The position numbers were made by a program, and so were the translations under genes. Shown here one piece after another: positions 35,480-46,834 of a DNA stretch of 64,000 bases. Numbering within the stretch: position 1 is the stretch's first letter; every line of letters begins with the position of its first letter. The notes beneath the pieces were generated by a model. That model worked only from the letters and a program-made list of their open reading frames with translations. It was not told the DNA's origin and did not search any database. This DNA is from Capniomyces stellatus (taxonomy: Eukaryota > Kickxellomycota > Harpellomycetes > Harpellales > Legeriomycetaceae), in NCBI GenBank assembly GCA_001661515.1, contig LUVW01000012.1, forward strand, positions 186,001 to 250,000, in the 5' to 3' direction.

Positions 35480-38400
35480 ATGGATTATGGGAACAATCAT
35501 CAAGGCAAAAAAAGCGACAAAGAACTAGAGGGCAGAAGGATGAGGAAAAGAATGTTATCGGTTGATATAATTAAACAGACAGGAAATAAAAATGGAATGG
35601 GTAATCAAAAAGACAGTGTGCAGGCAGAGGAGAGAGATGAGTCGAACGAAGGTGAGAATAAGCCAGAAGACGAGGTGACACAGCGACAAGCAGGAAATGG
35701 AGAGAAAAAGTCGGCGGTAATGGACAGAGAAGGACAAATGGGCAAAATGACGCTTCCTAGTGTCGTTGTTAGCCCGTTAAAGGGGAGCAGAAGAGATATG
35801 AGAGGCGATTTAAACAGCCAGGGGATAGAAGGCGAAACGAATAGTGATGGTAAACTGCCAACAGTTTTAGTGAGAAATAACGGGGTGAGTAGAAGTAGTA
35901 TGAATAGAGTGACCGAGGTTTATGTTGAACAAATAGAGATCGACAAGACGGAATTAAGCAGACACAACAAGAGTCCGGAAATACAAAAAGTTGGAGGGAA
36001 AAGGGCACTGAGATTGATTGATGGGGATGAAACGGATAATGAAGAGGATTCAAAAGACAGTCACAGTGGCAAAGTAGCAAATGAGAGGAGAAATGTGAGA
36101 ATAGAGATTAATGGAGGAATGAAACCAAATGATAAGAATAAGAGGTTTAAAGCAAGCGTAGAAATAGACAGAAATGATCAATCGAGAGACTATGGCGAAT
36201 TTAAAGAGCAACTGAGCAATGAAGAGAAAGGTGAGTCGGAGGTTGAGGAGGAGTCGAACTCGCAATTGGAGGAAGATGAGGTGTCTACGGATTTAGACAC
36301 AGAGGTACTAGAAGAGTACGAATATGTGAAGTTGGATAAAAATGTTGAAGAGGAATTTAACAATGATGGAGGTGAAGTTGAAGTAAGTGAGGAGTATGAA
36401 GAGTGGGAGGAGGAAGGAGAAAAGGAAGGAGAAGAGGAAGAGGAAGAGGAAGAGGAAGAGGAAGAGGAAGAGGAAGAGGAAGAGGAAGAGGAAGAGGAAG
36501 AGGAAGAGGAAGAGGAAGAGGAAGAGGAAGAGGAAGAGGAAGAGGAAGAGGAAGAGGAAGAGGAAGAGGAAGAGGAAGAGGAAGAGGAAGAGGAAGAGGA
36601 AGAGGAAGAGGAAGAGGAAGAGGAAGAGGAAGAGGAAGAGGAAGAGGAAGAGGAAGAGGAAGAGGAAGAGGAAGAGGAAGAGGAAGAGGAAGAGGAAGAG
36701 GAAGAGGAAGAGGAAGAGGAAGAGGAAGAGGAAGAGGAAGAGGAAGAGGAAGAGGAAGAGGAAGAGGAAGAGGAAGAGGAAGAGGAAGAGGAAGAGGAAG
36801 AGGAAGAGGAAGAGGAAGAGGAAGAGGAAGAGGAAGAGGAAGAGGAAGAGGAAGAGGAAGAGGAAGAGGAAGAGGAAGAGGAAGAAGAAGGATGTGAAGA
36901 GAGGGATATGCCTGATATAATGAGCCTAGACGGTTATGAAAAGAGCGTGGATGAAGAAGGAAATGGAGAAGAGGAAGAGAGTGACAGAGAAGAGATTGGC
37001 AATGAGGAAGGGGATTGTGGAGGAGAGGAAGAGGAAGAGGAAGAAAAATTGAAAATTAACAACCAATTGAATGGGCAAGATAATGGGGACAATAAAGGCG
37101 AAATTGGTGGTGAGGAGCAACCAAAACGAAGGAGAGGAAGGCCACCAGGAATAAAAATGAAATCTAAACGCGGGGGAAGGCGGGGTAATGAGAGGGTACA
37201 GGTGAGAAGAAGAAGTTTAAGGTCAGTTGGAGCAGGGTATAGCGGCGATGAAATAGAAGGTAAGCCTAAACTCAGGAGAAGAAGCGGGAGTGGCAATGTG
37301 AGTGGAAGTGGGAGTGTAGGGGTAGAGGAGCGAATTCGATTTAAGTTTGGAGTGAGGGGAGGAATAATAAAACAAAGCAGAGATGTTAAAAAAAGCCCGA
37401 TAAAGGCGCGGCAGAAGCAGGGCACAGTGGCACGAACAGGGATTGGTAGTGGGAATTGGCGAGGGGCACGAGCAGGGATAGTATCAGGAAGAGGAGTGAA
37501 TAGTACAGTGAAGGGAGTTGGGCGAGGTCGAGGTCGAATACAGGGAAGAGAAAAGGCAATTACGAGTAATGTAGGCGTAAGAGCAAGTGGAGGTGGAAGC
37601 GGAAGAGGGAGGGGAAGGGGAAGGGGGAGGGGGAGGAGGAGGGGGAGACAGCCAATTAACAATATTGGAGTAGAAGTTGAGCTTGAAAGTGAAAGTGAAA
37701 GTGAAGGGGATGAGGATGAAGATGGAGAAAGCGGGGATGAAGAAGAAAGCGAGGATGAAGGAGAAAGTGGAGATGAAAGCGAGGATGAAGAAATTATAAT
37801 TGGAAGAGGGAGAGGGAGAGGGAGAGGGAGAGGGAGAGGAAGAGTGAGAGTGAGTGGTAGGGGACAAAGTAGAGGTGTGGGATCAGGTTTGGGGATGAAA
37901 TTAGGATTAGGGTCAGGATTAGGGTCAGGAATGAGAGTGAGAGTGGGGCTGGATAGAGGGGTTGGTAGAGGAAGGGGGCGGGGACGAGGACGGGGGCGGG
38001 GACGAGGGCGAGGACGTGGACGAGGTAGAGGAGGGTACATTGGAGGGATGGAGATGGTGTATGAAAGTGATGAAGATGAGCTATTGATGGATGTAGATGC
38101 AGGTAGCAGTGTTGGTGGCAGTAGAAAGAGGGAGGAGGTAGAAGAGATAACGGAAAAGCCAAGAGAGGAAAGAAGCTGGCAGGAATTCTTCCCGTATTTA
38201 AGGCTGGATAATAAAATGCGAGTGTTGGAGAGCTACCCTGACGAACCCGATATAGCCAGTGGCAAGAGCGAGCAGGTAGAAAATCAGGGGAGTAGAGAAG
38301 AGGCAGAAAATACAAAAGAGGGAGAAGAAATTAAAGAGATAAAAGAGGTAGAAGAGACAGTGGACAAGATGGTTAGATGGAAGCTGGGGAAGCCATTAGG

Positions 38401-41400
38401 ACTAGTTAACACCACAAGTAAGAATATATTGTACATGGTATGCAGTTAAAGATTTGAAAAATGAGTTTATATAGAGAGTTGCGTGACTAATTGGGGGAAA
38501 TTGACTGGGTAATTGAATAGGGGCCGCAATGATGCTTTCGGTTAAAAAGCCAATCCAGTCGCTGCCAAAAGCAGAATACGAGACGATAAAGTTGGGGGGC
38601 GAGAGGGCAGAGTATTTGAGACCAGAGACACACTATATAAGACATATAGGGCCGTTGGAGAGGGAGCTTTTGGAGTCAGTGGAGTATGATTTAGACGATG
38701 TGGACTACGAGTGGCTGAAACTGGCGAATGCGAAGATGGGAGAGAAGAAGGTGGAGATGAGCGAAGAGTTGCTTGAAAGTATTATAAGTCTAATAGAGAG
38801 GGAGTGGTTTGAGCTGGTCCGAGAGGTGCAACACGACATAACACAGAAGAATTTGGCGTCTTTGCCAGCAGAGGATGCGGCGTGTGCGATATGCGAGGAG
38901 GAAGAATGCGACAATAGCAACGTGATTGTGTTTTGTGACGGGTGCAACCTGGCAGTGCATCAGGATTGCTATGGGGTGCCGTATATTCCAGAGGGCCAAT
39001 GGTTGTGCAGGAAGTGTATGTTGTCGCCGGACCGAGAACCGAAATGCATATTTTGTCCCCAGCTGGGAGGAGCGTTTAAGAAAACAGCAGAGAACCAATG
39101 GGGCCATCTGCTGTGTGCGCTGTGGATTCCCGAGGTTGGGATATCCAACACGGTGTATATGGAGCCAATCGACTCTGTGCAGTTGATTCCAAAGTCCAGG
39201 TGGAAGCTAGTGTGCGGGCTGTGTGGGCTGAGAGACGGGGCTTGTATTCAGTGTTCGCATAAACAGTGTTTTATGGCGTTTCACGTGATGTGCGCAAGAA
39301 AGGCAAAGTTGTACATGAAGATGCAGATATCCAGACAGACCAAAGAGCCGATTTTTCATGTGTATTGCAACCGACACTTACCAGTAAGTTACAGATGGTA
39401 AACTATATTTCAACTGCATCAATCTACTTGATTATTTGTTTGCTCACATTTGACTATTTACGTGTGTTTTTAGAGTGGGTACGAGAAGGAGCTTGATTTG
39501 AATGCACCAAGAGCAGCGTTGGGTTTAAGTAGTTTGAACCTCGAAGTTGGAGGGGATCTGCAGGAGTGGAATGATAACACGAAGATGAAACTGAACATCA
39601 TAGACTTGACCACGGGCAGAAAAAGCAACTACTTTGGGGCCGAAAAGCCCTTATTGGCGGGCAAAAACGCAGTTGTGCCAAGCTCTGGCCACGTTTATTC
39701 GCAGATGCAGGGCAAGCCTTTGGAACAGCATTTAATCAAGCACAAGTCAAGAGGGCGGCCTAGAAAGATAAAACTGGTTGAAGAGGACCAGCAAGTGGTG
39801 AGGATTGCTAGTGATCAGGACTCAATGGCAGCCCATGAAGAGTTGGAAATTGAAGCTGGCGAAACGCTTGGAGAAGATAGGGGTGCTGTAAGAGATTTGG
39901 CAGAGGACAGCGGTAAAGAGGAGCGCGAGTCGGCGGAGGCAGAAAAGGATGCTGATGGTGCAAGTGGAAATATGTTGGCTGATAGGCCTCATACATTGGC
40001 CAGATCAGCCTCGTCGTTGGCAGCGACAATGCAGATATACTCGCCCGACTCGCCAGTGATTAACCAGTTTGTGCTGAACAGGGTGGTTCGGTACATGTCT
40101 AAAAGCACAAAGTGCTCTGGGTTTAGTAAGAACCGGGTACAATGGGCTGAGTTTGCAAAGCTGGTGTGTAGGTACTGGGCATTGAAGAGAAAGCAGAGAC
40201 AAGGTGCGCCGTTGCTGAAGAGGTTGCACTTGGAGCCGTGGTCAGAAACACTAAGCGAACTGGAGATGATTTCCGCAAAGAAACTGGAGGAGGTGACTGA
40301 CGACAGGATGAACGAGATTCTGGAGATAACCAGAAACGACCTGGTCAAGGTGCGCGAGCTGATGCAGCTGATTCTGGACCGAGAAAAGGTGGTTCTGGGC
40401 GTGGTCAAGAGGACTGTGCAGATCGCATACGATATAGTGGCCCCAATCCGCCAGCTGCTTATAGACACTCTACTGGTGCTGATTGAGAGGGATAAGCAAA
40501 ACTCGTTTCTGAAACACGTCAATGAGGACGAGGCGCCTGGGTACTTTGATGTCATAAAGCAGCCCGTGTGTTTGCAGGAAATGCTCGATCGGGCCAGGCG
40601 AATGGGCTACACCAGCATTGACCAGTTTGAATCCGACCTCAACTTGATGTGGTCAAACTGCATGGCTTACAACAAGCCCAGATCGTACCATCACAACTTG
40701 GCAAAGCGGTTCCGCCACATGACTGTTGATCTGATTGCCGATTTGAAAAGCAATTGCGATAGGCTGAACATCCCCTACAACGACGTCTCTTGCTTACCAC
40801 TAGGTCTACATTTACCCGCAAATCATGGCCCTGATTCCCAGAACACCGCAATGGACCAAGATTCTATAGAAACTGCAAACCCAACCCGTGTTTCAGCTCC
40901 AGACTCGGCCCCAGACTCGACTCCAGGTTCGGTTCCAGATTCTGGTCAGGATTCTGGTCAGAATGGCAAAGAAAATAGTAAAGCTGAAAAAATCGATTCG
41001 GTCGAGTTGTTGATGAGCCCTGAAGAAATTCAAATTGTAAATAGTAAAGTCAAGGAATCCTGGGCCAGAATTGTGTCTGTCGCCCTGGATCCTGGTCTTG
41101 ACCCAGTGCCCGAGTTTCCTAACAGGGAGATCATTGTTCAAAATGTTTATAACGAACTACATCCCCCACCCCCGCCTCCGCCCCCACCATCCCCGTCAAA
41201 ACTAAAACCGAAACCGAAACCGAAATCGAAATCAAAATCAAAATCAAAATTAAAAGCAGAATCCAAATCCAAGGTTAATGGTAAAAGCAAAGCCTCAAGC
41301 GCAACCAATGATCCAAACATCAGGGTTTTGCGTACATTGCGTGGGTTGTTAAACACGCACCCATTGCATTCAAGCAAATCCGTGCAGAGTTCAGCTAAAA

Positions 41401-42179
41401 AGAGCAGTGGAGACGTTCAATCATATTTGGACGAAAAAGCGGGTGATTTGGCTGGCCTTGGTTCTGCAGAGTCGCCTGAGATAGAGATCCAAGTGCTGAA
41501 GGAAATGCTAAAGAAAAGCAACGATTCAAACACCCAAAACTCTACAACCATTGGCGGCCGAACTTTCCGGTCGCGAAGAGTCACCAATTTTGGTGCCAAA
41601 GATAAAGACGACTTCAAGATTGTTGACATCAACGAGCTGAAATCCGGCTCTAACATCAAGGAGGAGGCGAGTGTGGAAGCGAACATAGTGGAAGAAAATG
41701 ACGGTGGTAAGATGGATGTGGATGGGCAGGACCTGGAAAAGAAAGAAGTCAGCACACACTTTTACAAGCCTAAAACCAAAAAACTTGATAAAAACTATGA
41801 GCTCAAGGACTCGTCGCCAGCAATATTTAGAGAGCCGCCAAGCCAATGGAAGGTTGGAACGCCTGTGTGGGCGTCGATGCCGTCGTTTCCATGGTATCCA
41901 GCCGAGATATATGACGGCAAGAGCAAAAAGGTGCCGAAACAGGTGCATTTGGACAAGAAGGACGAGTCGCATAGCGTGTTGGTGTTTTTTTATGATGTAA
42001 CTTTTAGCCACCGAACGTGGAAGTGGTTGTCGCCGTTTCGGTGTTTGAGGTTGGGTGTTGATGAGGAGTTGGACTTGGTTTTGAAGACTGGGAAGGGAAC
42101 TAAAAGCCACCATATGAGGCAACAGGTTGTGAAGGCGTATTATGCTGCTTGCGAGGATAATGGTTTGATACCATTATAG
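35480..42179 (+). CDS. NTO1: Nto1/BRPF-like chromatin scaffold with poly-Glu
   Basis: Exons 35480-38417, 38521-39383 and 39474-42179 give 2168 residues in phase. The first 979 residues are mostly low complexity. They include 153 consecutive glutamates (318-470), an AT-hook ('KRRRGRPPG', about 546) and long Arg-Gly arrays (about 705-725 and 774-853). Then come an Epl1-like region (about 990-1075), a PHD finger with Cys/His pattern 'CAICEEEECD', 'CDGCNLAVHQDC' (about 1101-1145) and a zinc-knuckle/extended PHD ('CIFCPQLGGAFKKT', 'FHVMCARKA', to about 1265). After these lie a second AT-hook ('SRGRPRKIKL'), a bromodomain (about 1595-1690, acetyl-lysine Asn in 'NCMAYN' at about 1667) and a C-terminal PWWP ('MPSFPWYPAEIYD', about 2060-2125). 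Nto1 and BRPF proteins scaffold the NuA3/MOZ histone H3 acetyltransferase. The architecture is BRPF1-like. S. cerevisiae Nto1 lacks the bromodomain and PWWP. It converges with RPA34. Confidence 0.93.
36431..36889 (+). repeat. (GAGGAA)n array encoding 153 Glu
   Basis: A near-perfect hexanucleotide array of about 459 bp lies inside NTO1 exon 1. Several consecutive 60-bp lines (36481-36840) are identical, showing almost no point mutation. It reads as poly-Glu in the gene frame and as Arg-Lys or Arg-Gly repeats in the other two plus frames, which are shadows. Confidence 0.97.
37595..38037 (+). repeat. Arg-Gly coding repeats in NTO1
   Basis: Purine-rich gggaga/ggacga-type units encode RG/RGR runs at about 37595-37650, 37801-37845 and 37960-38035, separated by an acidic Glu/Asp/Ser stretch. 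They fall inside the NTO1 frame. The minus-strand Pro/Leu-rich reading frames here are shadows. Confidence 0.85.
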
Positions 42180-42561
42180 TAGCTATACATCACAATTTCT
42201 GAATTTCATATACACTATATATATATTTTCTATTACATGTTTGCTTGTTTGTTTACTGACTATTTTATACCTGTTTTATATTTTATAACATAAGTTACGT
42301 TTTTATTTCTTTTCTTTTTTTTTTTTTTTTTTTTTTTTACTTTTTTTTGGATTGTTTAATGTTAATAAATCTACTTTTTTCTTCCTTTTTTTTCCTTTCT
42401 GTAAAAAAAAAATATATAAATCAAACAAAAGCAACGGTATTCCGAGTGAGCTTCCGTGAGAACTGAATAGGAAGAAACGATATAGTCTAGATTTAGCGTT
42501 TATTGACAACAAAGTAAAATATAATATAATATAATAAAAACAATTTCTACTCCAGTGCTGG

Positions 42562-43602
42562 TTAGTTTTTGTCTTTTTTGTCCTTTTTGGATTCCTTTTT
42601 GCTATCCTTGTTTTCCTTGGTTTTCGATTTGGATTTTGATTTCTTTTCTGTTTTGTTCAAGTCCTCGGCGGATTTGGTTGGCGAGTCTACTTTAATAGCC
42701 TTGTTGGGTGATTCAGACTGTCCATTAGTTTTGCGTTTAAGGTTTGTTTTGACTCCTGTTACAGTGAGGTCCGTGTTCACTGTGCTTTCGCCGCTGTAGT
42801 AGCCATACGGCTTGAATCCCATTTTCATCCCAACCAGCTGTTTTCTCACTGGCTTCGCCGTGTCTCTCACCTCGTGCCCAGCCGCAACAATATCAAACTT
42901 GGTATACTGCTCCTGCACAACAAAATTCTTTACTTTCCCGCTAACCGGTGCAAAGTTGTATTCGCCACTGTCAAATTCATCCGGTAACAACAGCGAAAAC
43001 TTGCTCATTTCCAACCCCCCCGACGCTGAACTTGGTGATACCCCAATTAGTTTATGCTCCACATTGCTTCCTGTACCAAGATTTATCACCTGCTCGTTTT
43101 CGGCCGAATTGATCTGGTCCAAATTTATCGTTTTGCCATCCAAAATGTTGATATCCATCTAAGAAAAAAAAACCCCCAGCCAAAAAAATCACAGTGTTTA
43201 TTTAATATCCATTTACTATTTCCAACTCCAATTTCTAATCGCTCGTCTTTGCCAACTCCATATTATTATTCAACACACTCTCGTTGTACTTTCATTCTTT
43301 ATTTCTTTTATTCTTTATTTCTCAATTTCTTTAATTCCTTACTTTCTGAGGCAATCGAATTAGCCATACTTCTTTGTCTTCCAATTCAGAAACCTCAAAC
43401 TTTCCGCAATTCTCAATTCGGACTTGCTCAAACCCCGCTGGTGCTTCTAGTGACCTAAATTCCCATTGTTTTTTTTTTCATCATTTATCATATCATTTTC
43501 TTTACTTTTCCTCACTTTCTCTACTTTCTTGTTATTACCAAAAACCACTTTTGGTTTCAGTAAATGTTTATTAATAATAGTAATGACAACAACTTACGAC
43601 AT
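42562..43602 (-). CDS. RPA34: RNA polymerase I subunit Rpa34
   Basis: Three exons, 43602-43598 (ATG plus two bases), 43454-43343 and 43158-42562, give 237 residues in phase; yeast Rpa34 has 233. The dimerisation-module motif 'DKEVWLIRLPQK' followed by 'MDINILDGKTINLD' matches the Rpa34/PAF49 signature. A basic segment ('TAKPVRKQLVGMKMGFKPYG') and a long Lys-rich tail ('KKESKKDKKDKN') also fit. With Rpa49 it forms the Pol I-specific TFIIF-like heterodimer that aids initiation and elongation on rDNA. The alternative of calling only the last exon as a gene would drop the 'WLIR' motif. The 5-nt coding part of exon 1 is inferred from a strong GTAAGT donor and phase. Confidence 0.87.
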
Positions 43603-45160
43603 TATATTGTGGTTTTACTCGTTTTCGTATCCGTACTCGTATTTGTTCCCGTTTCTTTTGCTTATTGCTTTTTTTGGATTTACGATTAATCTTTGCAAGA
43701 TTTTCAAAAATAAATAAAAAGAATTACTTTCAGCGCTATACTGTATATTAACCAATTTTTTTTTTAAACGTTGAATTTACATATTCACTTTTTTTTTCTT
43801 GAAAAAAAAAAAAAGTTTTTAGCTTTAAATTAGCTTTTATTGAATTGAATTAATTCCAAACAAAAATTCGATTCGATCATTTAGCAACCTTATTGAGTTA
43901 CTTTTTTCATTTCCAATTTCGCTCGATTTGCCATACTCTCACCAGCTACGAATAAAACGTTAACAAAAACAAACTTGGTTTACCAATCCATAAACCAAAG
44001 TTATTCGTTAAATAAATCGCCAACTTGCCTGCCAATGCAATAAAAACAAACTCTTGACAGTTATGGGTATTGCCTATTAACAAACCAGAGTTCCCGAGTA
44101 GCTTTACTAACATTTTGAAGATCCGCTAAACTCTACAAAAATTCACAACAACGCACGTTATTTAAAGCGTCTTACTAGCTAACAGCATTGTCCTTCATCA
44201 ATTTAAGCAAAGTTGCTTTACTGATAGTAAACTCATTTATTTTAAATGGTTAATCCAACATGCCGTTTAACACCATACTGCTGGATTAGCACGAGCCGCA
44301 TGATTTACAAGCAACTTTGTTTGTATTCCGGCGTTCTTCGCGAATTAAGAAAATTTGTGGCAGATGATTTTTCTTTGATTGTTGTTAATTCAGCAGGGGG
44401 TTTTTTTTCTTCAATAATTTGCAACTATTAAAATCCGAGTTTAAATCTACCAGTTGCAAATAATGGAATAATGGAATGGTGGAACAGCTCAGAGAAACTC
44501 ACCAACATTGACTTGGTGAGTTGTAAAACCTCGATAAAGTTTTTTACTAGTTGGTAATTAAACTCGAGGCATTGCACTGGTACTTTTGAAAAGTTAATAA
44601 ATAGAACAAGTAGGAAAATCTACTGAATTAACACATCAACACAAACACAAGGGATAATTATGACAATTATAGGCGCGTTTCCAGTGATTATAGCAAAGGA
44701 ATAGCAGCGGTGTACATTAATGATAAATGATAAATCTTGTCTAAGCCAAATGAAGGGATTTGTGTGAGATTCATTATACTCGAGTTGAACATCAGATTAT
44801 CTGATTTATAGGATACCACAAGATACTACACTGAACAAAGTAAACCAATGTGGGTATCAAGTTGGTTTAAAAGAATTGTAGATGCAACAGCAAATTGCGA
44901 GGATAGCCCAAGTATAACCACACTTTTAAAGCACAATTTAAATTGTAGTAGAGTCAGTAGTCACAGCAATAAAACCAAGTTACAGAGTTGCAAATATATT
45001 ATATACTGAGAATATCAAATGCGGGCTTTAAATTGTTTTTTGAATATATAAACGAGGAACAGCTACCCAAAAAAAAAGTGTGAGTGATAAATCAATCAAT
45101 TACTTTTTATTAATCAAAAATATTACCCTATTTCAATAATAAAAAGTATATTACCCTGCC
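43603..45160. other. Intergenic between divergent RPA34 and secreted-repeat gene
   Basis: AT-rich with homopolymer runs. A 61-codon frame at 44246-44431 has no recognisable features. A TATA-like box is annotated separately near 45043. Confidence 0.45.
45042..45052 (+). promoter_or_regulatory. TATA-like box upstream of Cys-repeat gene
   Basis: The sequence 'aatatataaac' lies 109-119 bp before the ATG at 45161, in the right place for a core promoter. This is based on sequence and position only. Confidence 0.35.
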
Positions 45161-46834
45161 ATGACTTCTTTAAAGCTACTGCTGATAGCAGCTGTTATTG
45201 GCGTTTGTACGAATACGTACTTGGTCGATTCAAGACCAGTAAACAGAGACGTCACATTTGAAGCAAACACTCTTGAGAAACGCCAGGAGTGTAGGGGGCC
45301 TAATAATTTTAGGAGGTATTCCAGTTGCGTCAGAAGGCATCCACCAGGAGTTTGGCTTAGCCCATCAAGGAGTCAGATATGTAGATGCGCCTTAAATGGC
45401 TGTGAAAGCTGCACAGACATTTCATCGGTAAAGTGCGTAAAAGGGAGAAGAAATCGTATGCTTGAGATAGCCTGCAACTTGAAACATCCAGGAGGAAGAT
45501 GGTTTGACCCGAAAGACAACTCAAACTGTAGATGCACTGATGACGGATGTGAAACTTGTGTTCCAAGACCGTCAGGTCGATGCATCGAGGGTGTTCCTAA
45601 CCCCAGGCTTGAAGCAGCATGCAAAGCGGCCAACCCAATCAGCCCATGGATTGAGGGTGGCAAGACTTGTGTGTGTGCCACTTCAGGCTGCAAATCCTGC
45701 AGAACCCAGACATTGACTGACTGTGTTGTAGGAAAACCAAACACATACCTGGCAGCTTTGTGTAGGAGAGCCCATGGAAATGGCGAGTACATTAACGGTG
45801 CAAACACGTGCAAGTGTCTTGATTCAGGCTGCTCGGATTGCAGCCCAACCCCACCAGCCCAATGTATCGAAGGCGTTCCTAACGCTGTCCTCGAGGCAGC
45901 ATGTAAAGCGGCCAACCCAATCAGCCCGTGGATCGAGGGTGACAAGACCTGTGTATGTGCCACATCAGGCTGCAAATCCTGCAGAACCCAGACATTGACT
46001 GACTGTGTTGTAGGAACGCCAAACACATACCTGGCAGCTTTGTGTAGGGGAACCCATGGTAATGGCGAGTACATTAACGGTGCAAACACGTGCAAGTGTC
46101 TTGATTCAGGCTGCTCGGATTGCAGCCCAACCCCACCAGTCAAATGCATTGAAGGCGTTCCTAACGCTGTCCTCGAGGCAGCATGTAAAGCGGCCAACCC
46201 AATCAGCCCATGGATCGAGGGTGACAAGACTTGTGTATGTGCCACTTCAGGCTGCAAATCCTGCAGAACCCAGACATTGACTGACTGTGTTGTAGGAACA
46301 CCAAACACATACCTGGCAGCTTTGTGTAGGGGAACCCATGGTAATGGCGAGTACATTAACGGTGCAAACACGTGCAAGTGTCTTGATTCAGGCTGCTCGG
46401 ATTGCAGCCCAACCCCACCAGCCAAATGTATTGAGGGCGTTCCTAACGCTATTCTTGAGGCAGCATGCAAAGCAATCAATATAATCAGCCCGTGGATCAA
46501 GGGTGACAAGACCTGTGTATGTGCCACATCAGGCTGCATTGTTTGCAAACCTTTATCATCAGGATGTACACCTAAAGTAAGTAATCCAGGAGGGCAACAG
46601 GCTTGCGAGTCTCTTCACGCAGGAGGCCAGTGGATCAATGATAAGAACGAACAGTGTACTTGTGGAAGCGATGGGTGCGATGCGTGCAAGAACGTGAATG
46701 CTAGTTGTGCGTCTGGATCAAATAGCTTTATCAGAGAGAACGCTTGTAAGGGAATCAATTCATTATCCAATTCGTGGACCTTTGCAGGACTACAATGCAA
46801 GTGCCTCAAGGATGGATGTGTGTCGTGTGTTTAG
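45161..46834 (+). CDS. Secreted protein of eleven six-cysteine modules
   Basis: One intact exon encodes 557 residues. A signal peptide (about 1-24) and a Lys-Arg pair at residues 40-41 ('TLEKRQEC'), a likely Kex2 site, precede eleven modules of about 44-47 residues. Each has six cysteines in the pattern C-x(8-12)-C-x(13-19)-C-x-C-x4-C-x2-C, usually with an aromatic residue (Trp or Tyr) between the second and third Cys and Gly before the fifth. Modules 3-8 alternate two types ('CIEGVPN...SPWIEG...CVCATSGCKSC' and 'CVVGTPN...GEYINGANTCKC'), so two modules make a 282-bp higher-order repeat. I do not recognise the family. The form resembles secreted, disulphide-rich adhesins or wall proteins, but this is inference. 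A long minus-strand frame across it is a shadow of the repeats. Confidence 0.85.
   Translation: MTSLKLLLIAAVIGVCTNTYLVDSRPVNRDVTFEANTLEKRQECRGPNNFRRYSSCVRRHPPGVWLSPSRSQICRCALNGCESCTDISSVKCVKGRRNRMLEIACNLKHPGGRWFDPKDNSNCRCTDDGCETCVPRPSGRCIEGVPNPRLEAACKAANPISPWIEGGKTCVCATSGCKSCRTQTLTDCVVGKPNTYLAALCRRAHGNGEYINGANTCKCLDSGCSDCSPTPPAQCIEGVPNAVLEAACKAANPISPWIEGDKTCVCATSGCKSCRTQTLTDCVVGTPNTYLAALCRGTHGNGEYINGANTCKCLDSGCSDCSPTPPVKCIEGVPNAVLEAACKAANPISPWIEGDKTCVCATSGCKSCRTQTLTDCVVGTPNTYLAALCRGTHGNGEYINGANTCKCLDSGCSDCSPTPPAKCIEGVPNAILEAACKAINIISPWIKGDKTCVCATSGCIVCKPLSSGCTPKVSNPGGQQACESLHAGGQWINDKNEQCTCGSDGCDACKNVNASCASGSNSFIRENACKGINSLSNSWTFAGLQCKCLKDGCVSCV
45581..46543 (+). repeat. 282-bp coding tandem repeat, about 3.4 copies
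   Basis: Units start at 45581, 45863 and 46145, with a partial fourth from 46427. Units 2 and 3 are nearly identical at the nucleotide level, including silent sites. The flanking first, second and last modules are much more diverged. Each unit encodes one pair of six-Cys modules. Confidence 0.9.

Noticed and set aside
36387..36920. Arg-Lys and Arg-Gly repeat 'proteins' of 164-177 residues
   Set aside because: They are the other two reading frames of the (GAGGAA)n array inside NTO1. Only the Glu frame continues into conserved domains.
36934..38040. Pro-rich 368-codon minus-strand frame
   Set aside because: Antisense of the Arg-Gly and acidic repeats of NTO1; it has no supported start or splice sites.
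44246..44431. 61-codon plus-strand frame
   Set aside because: No features beyond an ATG and a stop codon; considered chance.
45373..46548. 391-codon minus-strand frame over the Cys-repeat gene
   Set aside because: It inherits its repeat structure from the plus-strand gene, which has a signal peptide and ordered cysteines. The minus frame has neither.
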